Assembly (NCBI GenBank): GCA_963742925.1
Contig: CAVUNV010000005.1
Coordinates: 372,001-436,000 of the forward strand
DNA from: PALSA-612 sp963742925
GTDB lineage: Bacteria > Actinomycetota > Thermoleophilia > Gaiellales > Gaiellaceae
Direction of reading: 5' to 3'
DNA: 64,000 nucleotides
Positions 44,881 through 53,428 of the stretch are shown here, piece by piece. The notes beneath the pieces were generated by a model. That model worked only from the letters and a program-made list of their open reading frames with translations, was not told where the DNA came from and ran no database searches. How positions within the stretch are numbered: the stretch's first letter is position 1; each line of letters opens with the position of its first letter. A program made the translations under genes and the position numbers.

Positions 44881-45947
44881 CAGTAGCCGATGTGGATGTG
44901 GTTGTAGTGGTCGGGCAGCGCGAACGATGGTCCGCCGAGCGACATCAGCGAGATCACCTGGAGCGGCTCGACCGAATTCGGGAGCGCCAGGATCTGCTGG
45001 ATCGTCCGCTCGGTGACGCTGCCGGGCCCCTGGTGGCCGAGGATCGGCACGCCGCCGACAGCGCTGATGTCGACCGCACGGCCGTAGATGTGGGCCGAGA
45101 CCACTCCGGGGCGGCCGGCGACGTAGAGCGAGTGGCCGGAGATCAGGCACGAGACGGTGACCTCGCCGTTCGCCTGCGCCAGATACTCGAGCATCGCGAG
45201 GACGCGTACGTCGACCTTGCCCGAGGCGACGTCGCCGCGACCGGCCGGGTAGATGCTCAGGCGCCGGTCGGAGAGAACCTGCTGCTGGAGCTGGTCACGC
45301 GACGCGTCGAGGCCGGTCAGGATCGTCTGCGTGCCGAGTGTCCGTAGGTAGGTGTCGACCGCGATCGCCTGTTCGCTCGGCTGCACCGCCGGCCGCCGTG
45401 CCGGGCTCACCTGAAGGGTTCGACGCTCCGGCGGGCCGACGCGCCTGGCGGTGATGCCCGCCAGCTCGAGACCGCGGAGCAGCTTCAGCCGTGCCGCCTC
45501 CGCCTGGCTCGCGGCCAGCGCGTGCTCGCGTGCCATGGCCACAGGGTCGGCGAGCGGTGCCCGCGCCGCGTCGGGGCGAATCAGAAGAAGCGCGACGGCC
45601 AGCAGCAGTGCCTCTGCGGCTCCGGCGAGCGCCAGGCGGACGGGCTTGCGCAGGCGTGAGCGGCGCAGAGCCGGAGCCGGGGCTTCCGCGACGGGATCGA
45701 CCGGTACGGGCGGCTCGGCCGCGGGCGCGGTCAGCGGTGCGGGCGCCACGACTTCGGCGCTGCGGCCGACCGACCAGCCGACGACGAAGGCTCCGACGAG
45801 CAGCACGTCCCGCCGACGGACAGGGCCCGCACACGGTTGCGTCGCAACTCCCACACAGGTCTCATCGAACCGCTGTCGCGCCGGCCCGTCCCCCGAACGA
45901 GGGATGAGCACGAGCCGTCTCCGCACCGACCAAGAGCGGAATGCCAA
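44880..45947 (-). CDS. Membrane-anchored M15-like peptidase
   Basis: The C-terminal domain has SAHIYGRAVDIS and DHYNHIHIGY, the histidine/aspartate pattern (SxHxxGxAxDI, HxH) of M15/VanY-like zinc peptidases acting on peptidoglycan or D-Ala ends. The N-terminal part has a Pro/Ala-rich linker and a membrane helix (LALAGAAEALLLAVALLLI), then a coiled stretch. The start is uncertain: TTG 45947 is the longest, GTG codons near 45808 are possible. Divergent from the pilin genes; it could open the wall for pilus assembly. Confidence 0.62.
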   Translation of the reverse strand: MAFRSWSVRRRLVLIPRSGDGPARQRFDETCVGVATQPCAGPVRRRDVLLVGAFVVGWSVGRSAEVVAPAPLTAPAAEPPVPVDPVAEAPAPALRRSRLRKPVRLALAGAAEALLLAVALLLIRPDAARAPLADPVAMAREHALAASQAEAARLKLLRGLELAGITARRVGPPERRTLQVSPARRPAVQPSEQAIAVDTYLRTLGTQTILTGLDASRDQLQQQVLSDRRLSIYPAGRGDVASGKVDVRVLAMLEYLAQANGEVTVSCLISGHSLYVAGRPGVVSAHIYGRAVDISAVGGVPILGHQGPGSVTERTIQQILALPNSVEPLQVISLMSLGGPSFALPDHYNHIHIGY

Positions 45948-45949
45948 TT

Positions 45950-45961
45950 CGGGGGATACGG
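45950..45961. promoter_or_regulatory. TCGGGGGATACG element upstream of pilin 1
   Basis: Nearly the same element (TCGGGGGATTACG, 46297-46309) lies upstream of the second pilin gene, where it forms the right arm of CGTAATC / GATTACG. Position upstream of both pilin genes suggests a common regulator site; not tested. Confidence 0.35.
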
Positions 45962-46037
45962 ATCGGCGGACTCGCTGGCGATGAGCGAAAGAGCTCTTAG
46001 CGGTTCACCCGAGGCTGCGTGAAGGGAGGTGAAACGA

Positions 46038-46205
46038 ATGTTCCTCAAGCCGTATCTCTGGCTTCTGCGCACGCGCGAGGAAGGCCAGACGATGGCGGAG
46101 TACGCCGTCGTGCTGGGTGTGATCACCCTGGCTGTGGTCGGCGTGTTCACCGCCCTCGCCGGTGGCATCTCGGGCGCGATCGACAGTGTCAAGGGCGTTA
46201 TCTAG
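46038..46205 (+). CDS. flp: Flp-type pilin 1
   Basis: A 55-residue Flp/Fap pilin: basic leader MFLKPYLWLLRTREE, then the processing site GQTMAEYAVVLGVITLAVVGV with the conserved Glu at +5 of the mature part, and a short tail SGAIDSVKGVI. The prepilin is cleaved after the glycine and polymerised by the Tad machinery. AGGGAGGTGA lies seven bases upstream of ATG. It is followed by a strong hairpin, so it may be expressed apart from the downstream genes. Confidence 0.9.
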   Translation: MFLKPYLWLLRTREEGQTMAEYAVVLGVITLAVVGVFTALAGGISGAIDSVKGVI

Positions 46206-46232
46206 CCCAAGATCCCGGCCTCACAAGACATC

Positions 46233-46260
46233 GACGGGCGGCTCGAAAGGGCCGCCCGTC
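46233..46260 (+). terminator. Terminator between the two pilin genes
   Basis: Perfect ten-base-pair stem GACGGGCGGC / GCCGCCCGTC with an eight-base loop, followed by TCGTTTCC. It would end most transcription from the first pilin promoter. Confidence 0.65.
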
Positions 46261-46283
46261 TCGTTTCCGGCCGGCGGCGAAGA

Positions 46284-46309
46284 CGTAATCACCCGCTCGG
46301 GGGATTACG
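46284..46309 (+). promoter_or_regulatory. Inverted repeat upstream of pilin 2
   Basis: CGTAATC (46284-46290) and GATTACG (46303-46309) form a seven-base inverted repeat with a 12-base spacer, part of which matches the TCGGGGGAT element upstream of pilin 1. Likely regulatory DNA in the 185-base gap between the pilin genes. Confidence 0.4.
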
Positions 46310-46390
46310 CAAACCCGTTTCCTGAGCGATCTTGAGACCGGGTGTGCAGCCATGTATCTCGAGCGACCGCGAGAGGAGGTGACCAAGGAA

Positions 46391-46567
46391 ATGACGATCT
46401 CCGATTACATCGACCTGATCAAGACGGTGCGCAAGCGCCAGGAGGGCCAGACGATGGCGGAGTACGCCGTCGTGCTGGGGGTGATCACTCTCGCAGTCGT
46501 CGGCGTGTTCACGGCCCTCGCGGGCGGCATCTCTGGCGCGATCAACAGCGTCAAGGGCGCCATCTAG
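46391..46567 (+). CDS. flp: Flp-type pilin 2
   Basis: A 58-residue Flp pilin nearly identical to pilin 1 from GQTMAEYAVVLGVITLAVVG to the end (SVKGAI), but with a different leader (MTISDYIDLIKTVRKRQE). ATG 46391 has AGGAGGTGA upstream; an earlier in-frame ATG at 46352 is less likely. The two pilins are tandem duplicates with mostly silent differences, so one could be a variant subunit. Confidence 0.9.
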   Translation: MTISDYIDLIKTVRKRQEGQTMAEYAVVLGVITLAVVGVFTALAGGISGAINSVKGAI

Positions 46568-46585
46568 ACCGGAACTGAAATCAGC

Positions 46586-46613
46586 GGGTGGGCCTGGGCG
46601 ACCAGGCCCACCC
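46586..46613 (+). terminator. Strong hairpin after pilin 2
   Basis: Twelve-base-pair perfect stem GGGTGGGCCTGG / CCAGGCCCACCC with a GCGA loop, 19 bases after the pilin stop. No T tract follows, so it may act as an RNA stabiliser or attenuator that raises pilin mRNA over downstream messages. Confidence 0.55.
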
Positions 46614-46656
46614 GAAGCTCAATCCCAAGGAGAGACGGGACGGCACCGAGACTCAG

Positions 46657-47058
46657 ATGAGAAAGCCAAGAATCCGATTCCGAGCACAGCGCGGCCAGGC
46701 CATGGTCGAGTTCGCGATCGTCGCGCCGATCCTCCTCCTGATCCTCATGGGCATCATGCAGCTCGGCGTCGTCTACAACAACTGGGTGACGCTGACCGAT
46801 GCCGCGCGAGCCGGCGCACGCAAGGCCGCGGTCTGCCGCACCGGGTGTACTCCCGACGCGACGACCGCGACGGTGACAGCGGTCAAGAACTCGGCAGCCG
46901 ACCTGAACATGGCGAGCCTCGGTGTGACCGTGACCTCGACCTGGGCCCAGGGCGCGGACGCGACCGTGACCGCGACGTACCCGTGGTCGATCAACGTGAT
47001 GGGCGTCGTCGTCGGCTCCGGAACGATGACGGCAACGACCACGGAACGTGTCGAATAA
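46657..47058 (+). CDS. tadE: TadE-like pseudopilin
   Basis: A 133-residue TadE/TadG-type minor pilin. The N-terminal RGQAMVEFAIVAPILLLILMGIMQLG is the prepilin-like membrane segment with Glu at +5, and DAARAGARKAA follows, typical of TadE. The rest is a small extracytoplasmic beta-rich domain with two cysteines (CRTGCTPD). ATG 46657 is chosen by fit to the family; AAGGAGAG lies unusually far upstream. Confidence 0.8.
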   Translation: MRKPRIRFRAQRGQAMVEFAIVAPILLLILMGIMQLGVVYNNWVTLTDAARAGARKAAVCRTGCTPDATTATVTAVKNSAADLNMASLGVTVTSTWAQGADATVTATYPWSINVMGVVVGSGTMTATTTERVE

Positions 47059-47088
47059 CCCGCGTCGCCGGGTCGTCGCAGATCCCTC

Positions 47089-47116
47089 TCAAGGCCGCGC
47101 ACTCCTCCGCCGATAC
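47089..47116 (+). promoter_or_regulatory. FliA/WhiG (sigma-28)-like promoter of the cpaB-tad operon
   Basis: TCAA (47089-47092), 16 bases, GCCGATAC (47109-47116), about 58 bases before the cpaB ATG. The -10 octamer is identical to the one before the GGDEF/HD-GYP gene and both -35 regions read CTCAAG. The spacer is one base longer than consensus. Confidence 0.5.
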
Positions 47117-47174
47117 AGGGGCGGGAGGCGCCGAGCCTCTACGACGAATCTGACGACGAAGGAAGGCTGAATCG

Positions 47175-47972
47175 ATGACCTATCGGATGCGCAACATCCT
47201 CATCGCTCTCGGACTCGCCGGCCTCGCGGCGCTCCTGGTGACGTTCTACGTCTCGAACTACAAGAGCAGCGTCCAGCACGGTCAGACTGTAATCCCCGTC
47301 TACGTCGCTGCTCAGGACATCCCGCAGGGAGCCCTGGGCTCGGACGTCGTCGGCAAGGGGTGGCTGAAGAGTGAGAACGTTACGCGCTCGTCGGTCGTCC
47401 CCGGTGCGATCTCCAGTCCCGACCAGATCAAGGCGCTCGTCGCGATCGCTCCGGTCTACGCGGGCGAGCAGGTGACCGCCCGTCGCTTCGGCCCGGTCGC
47501 CCAGGCGGGCGTCGCAGGTCAGATCACTGCCACACAGCGCGCCGTGCAGCTCTCCGGCGACCCGAACCAGGTCCTCGCCGGCACGATCCAGCCCGGGGAC
47601 CACGTCGACTTCGAAGGTGTCTGGGGCTTGGGTGGCTCTCCAGTCAGCCGCGTCATCGTCCGTAACCTCAAGGTCCTGCAGACGCAGGGCACCGGGTCGG
47701 CGAGCGGGAAGATCGGCTCGGGCAACGGCTCGAACGCGGTGATGCTGCGAATGACCGATGCCCAGTCGCAGAAGATCGTGCTGATCTATACCCAGGCCCG
47801 CCAGGCGAGCGACGCATACTGGACGCTCGAGCTCCGGCCCGGTCTGAAGTCGCAGGACAGCCCGAACAGCTTCGAGACCGACTTCACGACCCTCATCGAC
47901 GGCATTTCGGCATCGACGGTTCGCGCGGTACTCAACGCGACAGCCGTCGCGACGGCCGCAGGAGGACACTGA
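47175..47972 (+). CDS. cpaB: Flp pilus assembly protein CpaB/RcpC
   Basis: A 265-residue periplasmic-side assembly factor anchored by an N-terminal helix (ILIALGLAGLAALLVTFYV). An SAF domain follows (VIPVYVAAQDIPQGALGSDVV, PVYAGEQVTARRF), then the RcpC domain with VQLSGDPNQVLAGTIQPGDHVDF. It belongs to the Tad system that builds Flp pili. Its stop overlaps the tadZ ATG (TGATG). Confidence 0.88.
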   Translation: MTYRMRNILIALGLAGLAALLVTFYVSNYKSSVQHGQTVIPVYVAAQDIPQGALGSDVVGKGWLKSENVTRSSVVPGAISSPDQIKALVAIAPVYAGEQVTARRFGPVAQAGVAGQITATQRAVQLSGDPNQVLAGTIQPGDHVDFEGVWGLGGSPVSRVIVRNLKVLQTQGTGSASGKIGSGNGSNAVMLRMTDAQSQKIVLIYTQARQASDAYWTLELRPGLKSQDSPNSFETDFTTLIDGISASTVRAVLNATAVATAAGGH

Positions 47973-49186
47973 TGAACGAGAACGGTTCCACTCCGCTGCG
48001 GATCTACATCACGGGCTCGTGTGAAGGCCTGACGGAGATCGTCGACGCTCTCGGCATGCACGCCGGCATCGAGCTGGTCGGGATCACCGAGGACGTGCCC
48101 GAGGCGGCATCGGCCCTGACGGGCGGCCATCTCGACGCCGTCATCCACGCGACTCGCGGTGCCGAGTTCCCGAAGGACCAGTACGCGGCGATCCGCGAGT
48201 ACACGCGGGCACCGGTGATCCTGCTCTGCTCGGGCGAGTGCTCCGGCATCCTGGCCGAGGCGCTCGATGCCGAGGTGGCGGACGTCATTCCGCTGCCGCA
48301 GCTCACCGAGAACATCGTGTTTGCGATCCGCAAGGCCCGCCAGGCCGAGAAGCGGATCTCTGGGACGAGCGGCCACGTTGGTCGCGTCGTGACCGTGTTC
48401 TCGCCGAAGGGCGGCATCGGGAAGACCGTCGTCTCGACGAATCTCGCCGTCACCTTCGCCAAGTACCACAAGACGCGCACGCTGCTCCTCGACCTCGACC
48501 TGCAGTTCGGGGACGCCGCGATCATGCTCGGGATCGAGCCCGAGAAGACGATCTACGACCTCGTCGTCGCCCCGGGCGAGCTCGACGTCGAGAAGCTGGC
48601 CGGCTACACGACCCAGCATGCGTGCGGTCTCGACATCCTTCCCGCGCCGATCCGGCCGGAGGACGCCGAGCTCGTCACTGAGGGGAAGCTGGCCCGGCTG
48701 CTCGAGGTAGCCCGCTCCTCCTACGACATGATCGTCGTCGACACGTCGCCGTTCTTCCACGGGCCGATGCTCGCGACGCTCGATCGCACCGACATCCTGC
48801 TTCTGCTCTGCGGTCTCGACATCCCGACGATCAAGAACGTGCGGCTCGGACTGCAGACGCTCGAGCTGCTCTCGTTCCCGAGTGAGCGAACCCGCGTGAT
48901 CCTGAACCGGGCCAACACGAACGTCGGTCTCAAGCGGAACGAGGTCGAGGAGACGCTGCGCACGAAGGTGCACGTCGAGCTGCCGAGCGACCGCGCCGTG
49001 CCGATGGCCGTCAACCGCGGCAAGCCGGTGGCGCTGGCCGAGCCCGGCGCGGAGTTCTCGAAGGCGATCCGCGGGCTCTCCGACATGGTCGCCCAGCGGA
49101 GCTCGAAGGGCAAGGCGAAGGACCAGCAGAAGAAGACGAAGACGAACGAGCCCCGCAAGTCACTCATCTCGAAGCTGAGGTCATAA
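47972..49186 (+). CDS. tadZ: Tad pilus localisation ATPase TadZ/CpaE
   Basis: A 404-residue protein with an atypical receiver-like N-domain (RIYITGSCEGLTEIVDALG, VILLCSGECSG) followed by a MinD/ParA-type ATPase: deviant Walker A SPKGGIGKTVVSTNLA, LLDLDLQFGD, and VVDTSPFFHGP. The tail is lysine-rich. TadZ places the pilus machine at the cell pole. It is coupled to cpaB and is followed by tadA after one base. Confidence 0.9.
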   Translation: MNENGSTPLRIYITGSCEGLTEIVDALGMHAGIELVGITEDVPEAASALTGGHLDAVIHATRGAEFPKDQYAAIREYTRAPVILLCSGECSGILAEALDAEVADVIPLPQLTENIVFAIRKARQAEKRISGTSGHVGRVVTVFSPKGGIGKTVVSTNLAVTFAKYHKTRTLLLDLDLQFGDAAIMLGIEPEKTIYDLVVAPGELDVEKLAGYTTQHACGLDILPAPIRPEDAELVTEGKLARLLEVARSSYDMIVVDTSPFFHGPMLATLDRTDILLLLCGLDIPTIKNVRLGLQTLELLSFPSERTRVILNRANTNVGLKRNEVEETLRTKVHVELPSDRAVPMAVNRGKPVALAEPGAEFSKAIRGLSDMVAQRSSKGKAKDQQKKTKTNEPRKSLISKLRS

Positions 49187-49187
49187 C

Positions 49188-50663
49188 GTGGGGCTTCAGG
49201 ACCGCCTGAAGGTCGGCGCCGACCAGCAGCAGCAGAACGGGAGCTACGAGGACAGCGAGCTGCCGACCGCACTCGCGCCCGCGCAGACCATGCGCGCGGC
49301 GAGAGACGGCGACCGCCCCGCCGATCCGTACGCCGAGCTGAAGACGCGGATCCACCACGCGTGCATCGCGCGTCTCGGGCCCGAGCTCTTCGCCACCGAG
49401 GCCTCGGGCGACATCCCCGAGCGCGTGCTGCGCGCGGTGATGGAGCAGCTCGCGCTCGACCGAACCCCGCTGACCAGGGACGAGCGGCGCAAGCTCGTCC
49501 GCGAGATCGCCGACGACATCCTCGGCTACGGGCCGCTCGAGCCGTACCTCCGTGACACGGCCGTGACGGAAGTCATGGTCAACGGGCCGAATCAGGTCTA
49601 CGTCGAGCGTGCGGGCAAGCTCGAGATCACGAACACGTCGTTCCTGGACGACGCCCACCTGCTGCGGATCATCGACAAGATCGTGTCGCCGATCGGAAGG
49701 CGCATCGACGAGTCCTCGCCGATGGTCGACGCGCGCCTCCCGGACGGAAGCCGTGTCAACGCGATCATCCCGCCGCTCGCTCTCCGCGGGCCTACGCTCA
49801 CGATCCGGAAGTTCTCGCGCGACCCGTACACGATGGACGACCTGATCACCTTCGGGACGGTGACTCCCCGCGCCGCGCACTTCCTGTCGGCGTGCGTCCG
49901 CGGGAAGCTGAACATGCTCATCTCGGGAGGTACCGGCTCGGGTAAGACGACGACGTTGAACGCCGTCTCGGCGTTCATCCCGAACGACGAGCGGATCGTC
50001 ACCATCGAGGACGCGGCCGAGCTCCAGCTCCAGCAGGAGCACGTGATCCCGCTCGAGTCGCGACCGCCCAACATCGAGGGTCAGGGCGAGGTCCGGATTC
50101 GCGAGCTCGTACGCAACTCTCTGCGCATGCGCCCCGACCGGATCATCGTCGGCGAGGTCCGCGGTGCCGAGACGCTCGACATGCTCCAGGCGATGAACAC
50201 GGGCCACGAGGGCTCGCTGACCACGGTCCACGCGAACTCGCCTCGTGACGCGCTCGCCCGCCTCGAGACGCTCGTGCTCACCGCCGGCGTCGACCTGCCC
50301 CTGCGCGCTATCCGCGAGCAGATCGCGGCCGCCTTCGACCTGATCGTGCAGATCTCTCGTCTAGTGGACGGCTCCCGCCGGGTCACACACATCACCGAGG
50401 CGCTGCGGATGGAAGGCGACACGATCACGCTGCAGGACGTCTTCATCGCCCGGCCGCCCGACGAGGAGACCTCTCAGGGTACGAAGGCGCTGCGCCTGCT
50501 AGGTCCGCTTCAGTGCACCGGACTCAAGCCGCACTTCCTGGACAAGATGGCCACCAACGGCGTCGTGCTGCCGGCGGCGTTCTTCGAGAACGAGGAGGAC
50601 GACCCGGACGCCCGAGGCGGCGGCTTCGCCACCGCGAACTTCGGCAGGGGCTTCCGTCGATGA
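49188..50663 (+). CDS. tadA: Tad pilus secretion ATPase TadA/CpaF
   Basis: A 491-residue type II/IV secretion ATPase that powers Flp pilus assembly. It has an N-terminal helical domain (DDILGYGPLEPYLRD), Walker A ISGGTGSGKTTTLNAVS, the Asp box TIEDAAELQL, Walker B DRIIVGEVRGAETLDMLQAMNTGHEGSLTT and the His box. GTG 49188 begins just after the tadZ stop. The C-terminal extension ends GGGFATANFGRGFRR. Confidence 0.93.
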   Translation: MGLQDRLKVGADQQQQNGSYEDSELPTALAPAQTMRAARDGDRPADPYAELKTRIHHACIARLGPELFATEASGDIPERVLRAVMEQLALDRTPLTRDERRKLVREIADDILGYGPLEPYLRDTAVTEVMVNGPNQVYVERAGKLEITNTSFLDDAHLLRIIDKIVSPIGRRIDESSPMVDARLPDGSRVNAIIPPLALRGPTLTIRKFSRDPYTMDDLITFGTVTPRAAHFLSACVRGKLNMLISGGTGSGKTTTLNAVSAFIPNDERIVTIEDAAELQLQQEHVIPLESRPPNIEGQGEVRIRELVRNSLRMRPDRIIVGEVRGAETLDMLQAMNTGHEGSLTTVHANSPRDALARLETLVLTAGVDLPLRAIREQIAAAFDLIVQISRLVDGSRRVTHITEALRMEGDTITLQDVFIARPPDEETSQGTKALRLLGPLQCTGLKPHFLDKMATNGVVLPAAFFENEEDDPDARGGGFATANFGRGFRR

Positions 50664-52516
50664 GGCGGCGCCTCGTCTTCGCCGTCGCGGTCTGCCTTCT
50701 GATGCTGCCCGCCGCCGCTTCGGCGGCGGTCCGGATCCGCAGCGTCGACACCGCCCAGTACCCGCGCGTGCGGGTGACGGTCGTGACCCCGAAGCCGACC
50801 TCGAAGCCGCCGACTGTGTCAGAGGGCGGCCGTCCGGTCGCCGCGTCGAGCGCGGTCAACTTCGGGAGAGCCAAGAGCGTCGTCCTGGCCGTCGACCGCT
50901 CCCGGTCGATGAAAGGCAAGCCCATCGCGGAGGCGACAGCCGCCGCGACGGCGTTCGCCGACGCGAAGCCGGCCGATGACCAGATCGCGGTCTCGACGTT
51001 CGCCACGCAGACGGTCATGCTGACCGGCTTCTCGACGGGGACCACGGACGTCGACCCCGCCCTGCGCTCGATCGGTGTTGACGCGCATTCGGGGACGAAG
51101 ATGTACGACGACCTCGTGCTGGGCGTGAAGAGCCTCGCCGCTCAGAGCACTCCCGGGCGCGTGATCATCGTCGTGACCGACGGGAACGAGACGTCGAGCA
51201 AGGCCTCGCTCCAGGACGTGATCTCCGCTGCCAACAAGGCGCACGTGTCGATCTACGTCGTGGCGATCGAGAGCCGCTCCTTCACCCCGGCGCCGCTCAA
51301 GGAGCTGGCGGCCAGCACCGGCGGAAAATACTACGCCGCAGCCTCGCCGGGTTACCTGAAGAAGATCTACGCGGGCATCGCCGACGAGCTCTCGCGCACG
51401 TGGCAGATCGAGTACCTGACGGCGTCCCGGCCGGGCCAGCAGCTCGACGTCAGCGCCTCCGTTCCCGGGCAGGGGTCAGTGTCGACATCGGTCGAGCTTC
51501 CCGGCTCTGCAGCCGCCGGCGGTGGCTCGAAGGGGACGCTGCCGAAGTCTTGGTTCACGAGCCCGGGGACGATCATCTTCGCGCTGCTCGTCGGACTCCT
51601 CGTCATGATCGCCATCCGGCTTCCCTTCCGGAAGAGCCGCACCGAGGAGATGCGCCGCCGGATCCAGCCGCACATCGGCGAGGAGCAGCGGAAGCTCAAG
51701 AAGAAGCGCGAGCGCACGACCCTCCTGCGCGGCCTGTTCAGCTCCACCGAGCACGTGCTCGGCAAGTCGAAGCAATGGTCGTCGCTGTCCCGCCTCCTCG
51801 AGCGCGGCGACGTTCCGCTCAAGACCGTCGAGTTCGCCTACGTGATCCTGGGCTCTGGTCTGCTGCTCGGCTTCCTCGTCTCCGTCATGGGGCTGCACGG
51901 GATCTTCCTGGTCATCGCCTTCCTGGTCGGCGCAATGATCCCGGTCGGCTACGTCTGGCGGAAGAGCAAGAAGCGTCTGGCCGCCTTCGACGAGCAGCTT
52001 CCCGACCTGCTGATGGCGGTGGCGGCGTCGCTCAAGGCCGGCCACAGCTTCAAGCAGGGGATCCAGACGCTAGTCGAGGAGGCGCAGGATCCCGCCAAGA
52101 AGGAGTTCCAGCGCGTGCTCGCTGAGGCCAGTCTCGGCCGTCAGATCGACGATTCGATGACCGACATGGCCGAGCGGCTGGGCTCGAAGAACTTCTCCTT
52201 CATCGTTACCGCTGTCACCATCCAGAACCAGGTCGGCGGCTCCCTCGCCGGGCTGTTCGACATGGTCGCCGACACCGTGCGCCAGCGTCAGCAGTTCTCG
52301 CGGAAGATCAAGGCCCTGACGGCGATGGGCCGCGCCTCGGCATACGTCCTGATCGCGCTGCCGATCTTCCTCGCCCTGCTGCTCACGGCCATCAACCACA
52401 AGTACATGTCCCCGCTTTTCTTCACTTCGGCGGGCCACAAGCTGATCATCGTCGGCCTGATCATGATGACGATCGGCTCGATCCTCATCAACAAGATCGT
52501 GAGCTTCAAGGGGTAG
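50660..52516 (+). CDS. tadB: VWA domain fused to TadB
   Basis: A 618-residue fusion. Residues 1-25 are a signal peptide or anchor (LVFAVAVCLLMLPAAASAAV); residues about 75-250 form a von Willebrand A domain with the MIDAS pattern (VLAVDRSRSMKG, TKMYDDLV, VTDGNETSS); after one helix (GTIIFALLVGLLVMIAI) comes the TadB/T2SS-F platform domain (FDEQLPDLLMAVAASLKAGHS) with further helices. TadB is usually about 300 residues without VWA. The ATG overlaps the tadA stop. The extracytoplasmic VWA could bind a metal-dependent partner at the pilus base. Confidence 0.9.
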   Translation: MRRRLVFAVAVCLLMLPAAASAAVRIRSVDTAQYPRVRVTVVTPKPTSKPPTVSEGGRPVAASSAVNFGRAKSVVLAVDRSRSMKGKPIAEATAAATAFADAKPADDQIAVSTFATQTVMLTGFSTGTTDVDPALRSIGVDAHSGTKMYDDLVLGVKSLAAQSTPGRVIIVVTDGNETSSKASLQDVISAANKAHVSIYVVAIESRSFTPAPLKELAASTGGKYYAAASPGYLKKIYAGIADELSRTWQIEYLTASRPGQQLDVSASVPGQGSVSTSVELPGSAAAGGGSKGTLPKSWFTSPGTIIFALLVGLLVMIAIRLPFRKSRTEEMRRRIQPHIGEEQRKLKKKRERTTLLRGLFSSTEHVLGKSKQWSSLSRLLERGDVPLKTVEFAYVILGSGLLLGFLVSVMGLHGIFLVIAFLVGAMIPVGYVWRKSKKRLAAFDEQLPDLLMAVAASLKAGHSFKQGIQTLVEEAQDPAKKEFQRVLAEASLGRQIDDSMTDMAERLGSKNFSFIVTAVTIQNQVGGSLAGLFDMVADTVRQRQQFSRKIKALTAMGRASAYVLIALPIFLALLLTAINHKYMSPLFFTSAGHKLIIVGLIMMTIGSILINKIVSFKG

Positions 52517-52519
52517 CCG

Positions 52520-53428
52520 ATGATCCTTCTCGTCCTCGCAATCATCTGTCTCGGCGCCGCGGCCTTCCTGATCGGCGAGCTGATCACGCAACCTGCTCAG
52601 GAGCGGGACCGGTTCATCAAGCGCGTCGGATCCTTCGGCCAGCAGCAGGCGCAGATCCTCGCGGCGACCGAACAGAGCCTGAAGACGCGTCTGGGGACGC
52701 CGATCATCCAGCGGTTCGCGAGACTCGTCCTCCGCGTCAATCCGAAGACGACGATCGACGGCGTCGCCTACAAGCTCGTCTCGGCGGGCCTCAGCCGGCG
52801 TATCTCGCCGACCACGTTCCTGGCGCTGAAGGGGATCCTGCCGATCGGCCTCGGCCTGATCGGTCTCCTGTTCGCCTCGTCGCAGAGCCCGCTCATGGCA
52901 TTCGCGATCGTCGCCGGGCTCGGCGCGCTCGGCTTCATCGGCCCCGATTACGTCGTGAACTCGAAGATCAAGTCGCGCGGGGAGAAGATCAGGGCTCAGC
53001 TCCCTGATGCGCTCGACCTGCTCGCGGTGAGCGTCGAGGCCGGGCTCGGCTTCGACAGTGCGGTCGCGAAGCTGACGGAGAGCCTCACCGGCCCCCTGAT
53101 CGACGAGTTCAACCTGACCCTGTCCGAGATGCGCGTCGGCGAGTCCCGGCCCGAGGCGCTGCGCAAGCTGTCCGAGCGCGCCCAGGTGAGCGAGCTGTCG
53201 GCCTTCACGCGCGCGCTGATCCAGGCCGACACGCTCGGCATCTCGCTGGGGCGGATCCTGCGGGTCCAGGCCGCCGACACGCGCGAGCGCCGCCAGGCGA
53301 TGGCGGAGGAGCGCGCCATGAAGGCGCCGATCAAGATGCTCTTTCCGACGGTGCTGTTCATCTTCCCGTCGATGTTCATCGTCACGATCGGCCCCGCCTT
53401 CCTGGCGCTCAAGAGCCTCTTCGGGTAG
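52520..53428 (+). CDS. tadC: Tad pilus platform protein TadC
   Basis: A 302-residue T2SS-F domain membrane protein partnering TadB. It shows an N-terminal helix, KTRLGTPIIQRFARLVLRVNP, two central helices, and the F domain RAQLPDALDLLAVSVEAGLGFDSAVAKL with GESRPEALRKLSERAQV and a final pair of helices. It starts three bases after the tadB stop and ends the operon; a structured repeat begins at the stop codon. Confidence 0.92.
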   Translation: MILLVLAIICLGAAAFLIGELITQPAQERDRFIKRVGSFGQQQAQILAATEQSLKTRLGTPIIQRFARLVLRVNPKTTIDGVAYKLVSAGLSRRISPTTFLALKGILPIGLGLIGLLFASSQSPLMAFAIVAGLGALGFIGPDYVVNSKIKSRGEKIRAQLPDALDLLAVSVEAGLGFDSAVAKLTESLTGPLIDEFNLTLSEMRVGESRPEALRKLSERAQVSELSAFTRALIQADTLGISLGRILRVQAADTRERRQAMAEERAMKAPIKMLFPTVLFIFPSMFIVTIGPAFLALKSLFG

